Shown: piece after piece, positions 1 through 4,671 of the stretch | Position numbering within the stretch: position 1 is the stretch's first letter | Layout: the number at the start of each line of letters is the position of its first letter | Assembly (NCBI GenBank): GCA_039208045.1 | Contig: JBCCRH010000327.1 | Span: 1-7,371, forward strand | Direction: 5' to 3' | DNA: 7,371 nt | Origin: JBCCRH01 sp039208045 | Lineage (GTDB): Bacteria > Bacteroidota > Bacteroidia > Chitinophagales > Saprospiraceae | The notes under the pieces: model-generated | What the model saw: the letters and a program-made list of their open reading frames with translations, nothing else | Database searches by the model: none | What the model was told of the DNA's origin: nothing | Made by a program: the position numbers and the translations under genes

Positions 1-3000
1 CCTAGCTTTATCCAGTTCCACTCCCCTGCTAAAAATTACGTTCCCCACCAAAGTCTCAGCACATTCAACGGCCGCAAGCTCGTCATCGCACAACACCAAC
101 CCACCATCTACACCGACGCCCGTATCGTTCCCAACCTCATTGACATCTGGGATACGTCTTTTAGGCGCCAGCCAACTCCGCAGCATCCCATCAAAATCTT
201 TTACTCCTGGGCCTCCGAGCGCGACACCCGATGGGGCAATAAAGGCAGCCAAGCCACCCGCGCCATCCTAGCCCGCATAAAAAACAAGTATCGCCATCGC
301 GTCGACATCCGCATCCTCAATAACATCCCCTACTCGACCTGTCTCCAAGAAAAGCAAAGTGCCCATATCTGCATCGACGAATGCATCACTGGCAGCTACC
401 ACCTCCAATCCCTGGAAGGCTGCGCCATGGGCGCCCTCACCATCAATAACCTCAGCAACACCATCCTCGGCTTCATCCAACACGTTACCCACCAAGCTAG
501 CCATCCCTTTGTTCGTACCTCTATCCACCAACTCTACCACACCCTCTGCCACTACATCGACCACCCTCACCTCCTCCAAGCCAAAGGCCAAGCCGCCCGT
601 ACTTGGATGGAGCAATACTGGAACCCTCAGGAGCTTATTTTTGAGTATATCGGAGGTTATGAGGGAGGGAAGGAGGACGGGGGAAGGAAGAGGGAGGACG
701 GAGGAAGGAAAAGGGAGGAGGGAGGACGGGGGGTGGAGGATGGGGGAAGAAGGGAGGACGGGGGGGTGGGGGACGGAGGATGGGGGGTGAGTGGCGAGAC
801 GAAAATCATAGATAGCGAGCTTCAGGATACGAATAAGGGCTTTGAGGCAGCGAAGCGCAAGCCAGAAATACTACAAGCCGCCCGTAGCCGAACCTTAACG
901 CTAAAACCCAAAAACTCAACATCCCAAACCCCAAAACTCCCAAACTCCTCAACCCCCAAACCACAAAACCCAGCATCCAAAACTCATCACCCAAAACCCA
1001 ACCCCCTTAATTCTCAAACTCCTCAACTCCCAAACCCCGAAACCCAAAACCCGGCACCCGAAACCCTCAAACTCCCAAACCCCTCAACCCCAAAACCCCT
1101 CTTCTCCCTCCTCCACCAAAAGCACCTTGGCCAAGACCTCTACATCCTCGGCACTGGCCCCTCCATCTTCAAAGTAGAGCCTGACTATTTTAAAGATAGA
1201 ATCTGCTTGGGCATTAATTTTTCGTTTGAAGTAATTCCCTATGTCGACTATGTACTGACGCATGTACTGGAAGCCTATGAGGCCATCCGAAAGGTGATAG
1301 ACAATAAAAAACTCCTTTTACCACCCAAGCTAGTACAGCAAAGCGCTCCTGCAAAGGATAAAAAAACTACGCAATGGGTGCCGCACTACAATACTGAGGC
1401 GACTATCTACCCGATTCAAGACCCCAACATTTCCGATCCATCGAAAAAGCAGGTGCAATTAGCGCGGGAAAGTGCAATATTTACGCTAGCTGGCACAGCG
1501 CATTCGGCCATACACCTCGCTGCCTACATGGGAGCAAAGCGCATCTTCTTAGTAGGGATGGATTACCAATTGTATCCGAATAAGAAGGTACATTTTGAAT
1601 CGAAATATTACCCTTCGTACGGTAAGCAAACTTGGCATGCGTTGGCGAAGCTGAAGATGGGTGATGAGTGGCTAGCCCGGCAACTTCGGAAACAAGGGAT
1701 TATAGTGCAACATTATCCTAGGAAGCCAGTTTCGCCCAAGCCTGTCCAAACACCTGTATTACGGCGCAATTCGTTATTTGAGCAGCGGTATACCTACACC
1801 AAGCTCTATCAGAAATATGCAGGAAAAGACATTTACATCTTTGGTTCTGGCCCTTCGATTTTGGGTGTTGACCCGAAAGCCTTTAAGCACAAAATCTGCA
1901 TTGGCATCAATTATACTTTTGAGAAGGTACCTTTTCTGGATTACATCATGGTACATGAAATAGAAACCTATGAATCTATCAAGCATATAGTGGATAATCG
2001 GAGACTGATTTTACCAGATTTCCTAGTGCGGCATAGCTATGGGGGCAAAGGGCAAAGCAAGTACCCTCCGCATCTAAAAACTAACAATCCGAAAGCCTAC
2101 ATTTACCCAGTATCCAGAGACGGACGATCTAAAGGTTTGGGGCAGCGCAGTCTGAGTTTACAACGAGAAACTTCCATTTTCACCTTTACGACAACCACGC
2201 ACTCTGCTATCCACCTTGCTGCTTATATGGGTGCCAAAAACATCTATCTGATCGGTGTAGATTACCAAAATTTCGAGGATGGGAAAGTGCATTTTGAGTC
2301 GAAATATAGCCGGATGTACGGCCAACAAAATTGGCAAGTATTTAGGCGCCATAAGCGAGGAGATGAGTGGCTTCGACAACGCTTAGCAAAATTCGGCATT
2401 CACTTAGAAAATATCAGTAGCAACTATCGAAGGAATGGTATTTCCACACCTACTCCACCAAGAGCATTGCAGCAAAAAATATTGATCAACAAACAGCCTT
2501 TTTATGTCTTATCCCACTGGTTTTGGAAGCAATACAGCGACCTCCAATGGGAGCCATCCACCTATCAGCTCTTACAACACTATCTTCATCCAGCTAGCGT
2601 TTTTATCGATATAGGCACTTGGATAGGTATCACTAGTTTTTATGCTGCCGAATTGGGAGTAAAAAAAATATATGGTGTTGAGGCCAATCCAAACACGTAC
2701 AAAATGGTTAAAGAGAATTGCTACCTCAACCAGATTGACGCAGATATTCAAAATTTATGTATTCATCAGCAAGAGGCGATGGTTTCGTTTGGCAATCCCA
2801 AAACAGGCACTAAACTATCCTCTGCCGCTTCGATCCGTGGTGATGAATGGAAGATTCAAGGGATTCGCCTATCGACTTATCTTGCCAAATATTGCCCTGA
2901 CAATTGGGAGGTCATGAAGATAGATATTGAAGGAGCAGAAGCATTCATAGCAGATGATTTAACAACCCTTAGTAAGCGTCCCAATACGACTATTTTATTG

Positions 3001-3207
3001 AGTCTCCATCCTCCTTTTTGGACGGATCAGGCCTCCATCGCTCAGCAATTGCTTGCAGCTCTGGAAGGTTTTCGAGTCTTAGACGCGCAGCGCAGCCCAC
3101 TATCGTTAACGCAATTAACCAAGCGCATACTTAGCAAGGAAAAGAAGCCAGCTTGGGGTACGCCTTACGGCAATTTTTTTGAGGTAGTGCTGGAAGGGAA
3201 GTATTGA
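1..3207 (+). CDS. Multi-domain glycan enzyme: GT4-like glycosyltransferase, two DUF115/GT42-like domains, FkbM methyltransferase (5' partial)
   Basis: The frame is open from base 1 to the TGA at 3205-3207, giving 1068 visible residues; the true start lies outside. The ATG at 427 falls inside a domain and is not credible. Residues 1-217 look like the C-terminal half of a GT4-type glycosyltransferase: IKIFYSW strand, then IDE (125-127), and G-S-Y...LEG with Glu139 as the likely second Glu of the EX7E motif; Gly131 sits where the first Glu would be. Residues ~220-263 and ~298-370 are low complexity. Two homologous domains follow: GTGPS 384-388 with THSAIHLAAYMGAK-type helix near 499-513, and GSGPS 615-619 with the same helix near 733-747. 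They resemble DUF115/Maf or GT42 sugar-nucleotide enzymes. Residues ~826-1068 are an FkbM-type SAM methyltransferase: FIDIGTWIG 868-876, VEAN with Glu894, KIDIEGAE 973-980. No membrane segment is visible, so a cytoplasmic role in polysaccharide or glycoprotein glycan assembly is inferred. Domain families are moderately sure; substrates are unknown. Confidence 0.8.
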   Translation, partial: PSFIQFHSPAKNYVPHQSLSTFNGRKLVIAQHQPTIYTDARIVPNLIDIWDTSFRRQPTPQHPIKIFYSWASERDTRWGNKGSQATRAILARIKNKYRHRVDIRILNNIPYSTCLQEKQSAHICIDECITGSYHLQSLEGCAMGALTINNLSNTILGFIQHVTHQASHPFVRTSIHQLYHTLCHYIDHPHLLQAKGQAARTWMEQYWNPQELIFEYIGGYEGGKEDGGRKREDGGRKREEGGRGVEDGGRREDGGVGDGGWGVSGETKIIDSELQDTNKGFEAAKRKPEILQAARSRTLTLKPKNSTSQTPKLPNSSTPKPQNPASKTHHPKPNPLNSQTPQLPNPETQNPAPETLKLPNPSTPKPLFSLLHQKHLGQDLYILGTGPSIFKVEPDYFKDRICLGINFSFEVIPYVDYVLTHVLEAYEAIRKVIDNKKLLLPPKLVQQSAPAKDKKTTQWVPHYNTEATIYPIQDPNISDPSKKQVQLARESAIFTLAGTAHSAIHLAAYMGAKRIFLVGMDYQLYPNKKVHFESKYYPSYGKQTWHALAKLKMGDEWLARQLRKQGIIVQHYPRKPVSPKPVQTPVLRRNSLFEQRYTYTKLYQKYAGKDIYIFGSGPSILGVDPKAFKHKICIGINYTFEKVPFLDYIMVHEIETYESIKHIVDNRRLILPDFLVRHSYGGKGQSKYPPHLKTNNPKAYIYPVSRDGRSKGLGQRSLSLQRETSIFTFTTTTHSAIHLAAYMGAKNIYLIGVDYQNFEDGKVHFESKYSRMYGQQNWQVFRRHKRGDEWLRQRLAKFGIHLENISSNYRRNGISTPTPPRALQQKILINKQPFYVLSHWFWKQYSDLQWEPSTYQLLQHYLHPASVFIDIGTWIGITSFYAAELGVKKIYGVEANPNTYKMVKENCYLNQIDADIQNLCIHQQEAMVSFGNPKTGTKLSSAASIRGDEWKIQGIRLSTYLAKYCPDNWEVMKIDIEGAEAFIADDLTTLSKRPNTTILLSLHPPFWTDQASIAQQLLAALEGFRVLDAQRSPLSLTQLTKRILSKEKKPAWGTPYGNFFEVVLEGKY
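659..788 (+). repeat. Polypurine G/A-rich degenerate repeat inside the coding frame
   Basis: This 130-base block is almost entirely G and A, with scattered C and T. The motif GGAGGAC recurs, ending near 678, 699, 727, 759 and 774; the first two copies are 21 bases apart and later spacing is irregular. In the gene's frame it encodes a charged Gly-rich linker of the type (R/K)EDGG. It has many runs of three or more G, so it could form a G-quadruplex or triplex; that is inference. A second plus-strand frame is also open through it until a TGA at 788-790. Confidence 0.85.
892..1107 (+). repeat. G-poor C/A-rich degenerate repeat encoding a Pro/Asn/Thr/Lys linker
   Basis: This block is almost free of G and is built from variants of short units such as AAACTCCCAAACTCC and CCCAAAACCC. 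In frame it encodes repeated TPKLPN / TPQLPNP / STPKP motifs, which would be an extended, disordered linker between the glycosyltransferase part and the first G-x-G-P-S domain. The spacing is not strictly periodic. Simple-sequence tracts of this sort are often intergenic in Bacteroidota (recollection, not tested), so its place inside a long open frame is notable. Confidence 0.8.
1108..2440 (+). repeat. Tandem duplication of a ~230-residue DUF115/GT42-like domain
   Basis: Two copies of the same domain lie head to tail, with their G-x-G-P-S motifs at 1150-1164 and 1843-1857, 231 codons apart. Over the 68 residues beginning at the YI-L/F-G strand, a hand alignment gives 34 identities (about half). 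Shared landmarks are ICxGIN, P-[YF]-x-DY, H-x-x-E-x-YE, HSAIHLAAYMGAK, VHFESKY and GDEWL. Retention of all these landmarks in both copies suggests both are functional and not one decayed. The GPS loop and the AAYMGAK-I-x-L-[IV]-G-[MV]-D segment resemble DUF115/Maf and GT42 nucleotide-sugar-binding folds; this assignment is by motif only. Confidence 0.75.
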
Positions 3208-3345
3208 GAGGAGAGCGAGGAAGGGTTCCAAGTCCGTCTGAAAAGCCAAAAGCGTCAGTGGGCAGGTAGTATTTCTAAAGCGACGGCAGAAAAGATGCTC
3301 AATCACATAGAACAAAGCAGAGAAGAATGGGAACGGGATTTTTAA
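3208..3345 (+). pseudogene. Possible 45-codon gene remnant in frame with the upstream stop
   Basis: Directly after the TGA at 3205-3207 the same frame stays open for 45 codons to a TAA at 3343-3345. The encoded peptide looks like genuine protein: a basic start (LKSQKRQWAGSISKATAEKM) followed by a charged helix ending SREEWERDF. No ATG begins it; the only in-frame ATG, at 3295, would leave 16 residues. The FkbM domain upstream already ends at a normal place, so this is less likely to be its lost tail than the 3' remnant of a small separate gene. The short, charged, Trp-containing tail recalls small antitoxin-like proteins, but I do not recognise the family. It may also be chance open sequence. 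Confidence 0.3.
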
Positions 3346-3367
3346 TAGACGCACATGAACAATAAAA

Positions 3368-3727
3368 TTATTCCTCTCTGACCAACACCATCTTCTCGAT
3401 AGCTCCAACTCGATTCATTTCAAAAGCCAACGTATCATTAGTAAGCGTGGTAATCTTTACTTTCTTTTCGGCTTTTCCATCTTCAATAGTGTGTAAATTT
3501 GCACCCACAATCCAATACTTCCCTTCCTCTGCCTTGCTACCATAGTTGCCTATATAGCGACCATTTTCCTCAAACTTAAAGTCTACTGCTACATCAAAAG
3601 CCTTATCATTGGTTAAATCTTTCCACTCCACCATTTTCCAATTTCCTACGAGTTGCTCTTCCGAATAAGAAGAAGTAGGTTGGCACCCCATAAATAGCAA
3701 TAAACAAACAGCGAGTAATCTATGCAT
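3368..3727 (-). CDS. Small lipocalin-like lipoprotein
   Basis: This encodes 119 residues. The N-terminus is a lipoprotein signal peptide: MHR, a hydrophobic stretch, then the lipobox LFMGC with the lipidated Cys at residue 15. The mature part begins with a short Ser-rich tether and then LVGNWKMVEW (26-35), which matches the G-x-W opening of lipocalin-like domains. FEENGRY (52-58) and alternating beta-type strands follow to the end. The length is typical of the small Bacteroidota lipocalin-like lipoproteins, which are usually of unknown ligand. It is likely held in the outer or inner membrane facing the periplasm. The ATG at 3727 is well placed because it gives a complete signal peptide. It lies 59 bases downstream of the TonB_C-like gene on the same strand and converges with the multi-domain gene. 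Family assignment is moderate; function is unknown. Confidence 0.75.
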   Translation of the reverse strand: MHRLLAVCLLLFMGCQPTSSYSEEQLVGNWKMVEWKDLTNDKAFDVAVDFKFEENGRYIGNYGSKAEEGKYWIVGANLHTIEDGKAEKKVKITTLTNDTLAFEMNRVGAIEKMVLVREE

Positions 3728-3786
3728 AAGAAAATAATTTTGATCCTTTGTTATCCTCTTAATGCAACACTATACCAGAAGACACA

Positions 3787-4566
3787 CTAATTCCGATCCT
3801 TCCCTCCAGAAAAAGTGACCGAGTGCCCTTCGATATTCAACAAATTCACCATACAGTTCTCCATATTCCCAATCGTAAAAGCAAACGTTTGAGCAGTCTG
3901 TACGCCATTACTATACCTCGCAGGTTCCCAACATGGCATTTTTCGAACAGCGTCTAACAGCAAGTTATCAACTACTTCATTTTTGGAAGACTCAAATAGC
4001 TCCACCGCTGTAATTTCTCCCAACTCACTTACCGTAAACGTAACCGCCGCAAAATCATAGCCCTCAAAAATTCCCGCTGGGATATGCTGAATGGCTTGCT
4101 CTTTCAGGTACGCTTGCAGCGCCACTTTCCCTCCGGGATACTGCGCTGCTTGATCCGCTTGGATATAGAAATCAAAATCAATTTGCTTGGGTTCTTCTTC
4201 TTTCAGGCTATTCTCCGGAATATAATCAATCACTATCCGAATATCTGTCCCGGCATCTGCTGCCAGCATCAGTTCTTTTTGCTCCTCCGTTAGCCGAGCA
4301 CTTTTCCCAATGGCTGTACGACGCACTCCACCAGTGACCGCCGAGCACTCCACCGCCAAATAGCGACGCACCCATGCTGGCTTAAAGCGGGGGTTAACAT
4401 CCATAAGCGTCGCTGCCTCCACCGCTTGTTTTTTGGTAACCCAAATATGCGGCAGCACTTGATTTACTTCGTAGGGAAGTGCGGAGATGGATTGCGCCTG
4501 GGTGGCGTTCGGTAGCGTACTGCTTAGCGCAAATAGGAATAGGAGGAAGTAGCGTGGGTATGGCAT
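3787..4566 (-). CDS. Periplasmic TonB C-terminal-domain-like protein
   Basis: This encodes 259 residues. Residues 1-25 form a signal peptide (hydrophobic LLFLFAL core, likely cut near ATQAQ-S). Residues ~26-120 form an unassigned domain containing WVTKKQA, NPRFKPAWVRRY and LTEEQKELMLAADAGTDI. Residues ~140-235 match the TonB C-terminal pattern: QYPGGKVALQAYLKE, then FTVSELGEITAVEL, then LLLDAVRKMPCWEPARYSNG and a closing FAFTIG strand. In this family the Pro-Trp-x-Pro segment and preceding helix are standard. Classical TonB has an N-terminal membrane anchor and a Pro-rich spacer; neither is seen, so this is probably a soluble or loosely attached periplasmic protein and not the energy transducer itself. 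The middle domain faintly recalls GldM-like periplasmic domains, which is speculative. The ATG at 4566 gives a full signal peptide. It lies 105 bases after the large surface-protein gene. Confidence 0.8.
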   Translation of the reverse strand: MPYPRYFLLFLFALSSTLPNATQAQSISALPYEVNQVLPHIWVTKKQAVEAATLMDVNPRFKPAWVRRYLAVECSAVTGGVRRTAIGKSARLTEEQKELMLAADAGTDIRIVIDYIPENSLKEEEPKQIDFDFYIQADQAAQYPGGKVALQAYLKEQAIQHIPAGIFEGYDFAAVTFTVSELGEITAVELFESSKNEVVDNLLLDAVRKMPCWEPARYSNGVQTAQTFAFTIGNMENCMVNLLNIEGHSVTFSGGKDRN

Positions 4567-4671
4567 TGTATCTATTTTTTTGTAAAATAGCTAAAAAGGA
4601 AGGCTACCTCCATGCTACACCTGCTCTTTAACAAGCTGTTATCAAGTTGTTTAACTATACATTAGGCGTAC

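Noticed and set aside
268..615. 115-codon minus-strand open frame
   Set aside because: It lies fully opposite the glycosyltransferase domain. The C-rich codons of the plus strand remove minus-strand stops, and the peptide has no recognisable domain.
359..790. 143-codon plus-strand open frame in a second frame
   Set aside because: It overlaps the real frame, and its length comes from the C-rich codons and the stop-poor polypurine tract. It encodes low-complexity sequence.
655..1107. CRISPR array or satellite-like tandem repeat
   Set aside because: Units are degenerate and irregularly spaced, with no constant repeat and unique spacers. The whole region stays in one reading frame.
427..3207. 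ATG at 427 as the start of the long plus-strand gene
   Set aside because: The frame is open without a stop back to base 1, and the upstream residues complete a glycosyltransferase-like domain, so the start lies outside the window.
3115..3408. 97-codon minus-strand open frame
   Set aside because: It overlaps the ends of two better-supported genes and is the antisense shadow of the FkbM C-terminus and the sequence after it.
4620..4660. Imperfect inverted repeat AACAA...TTGTT between the two minus-strand genes as a terminator
   Set aside because: The stem is only about five A/T-rich pairs and has no following T-run in the direction of transcription, so it is not a credible terminator.
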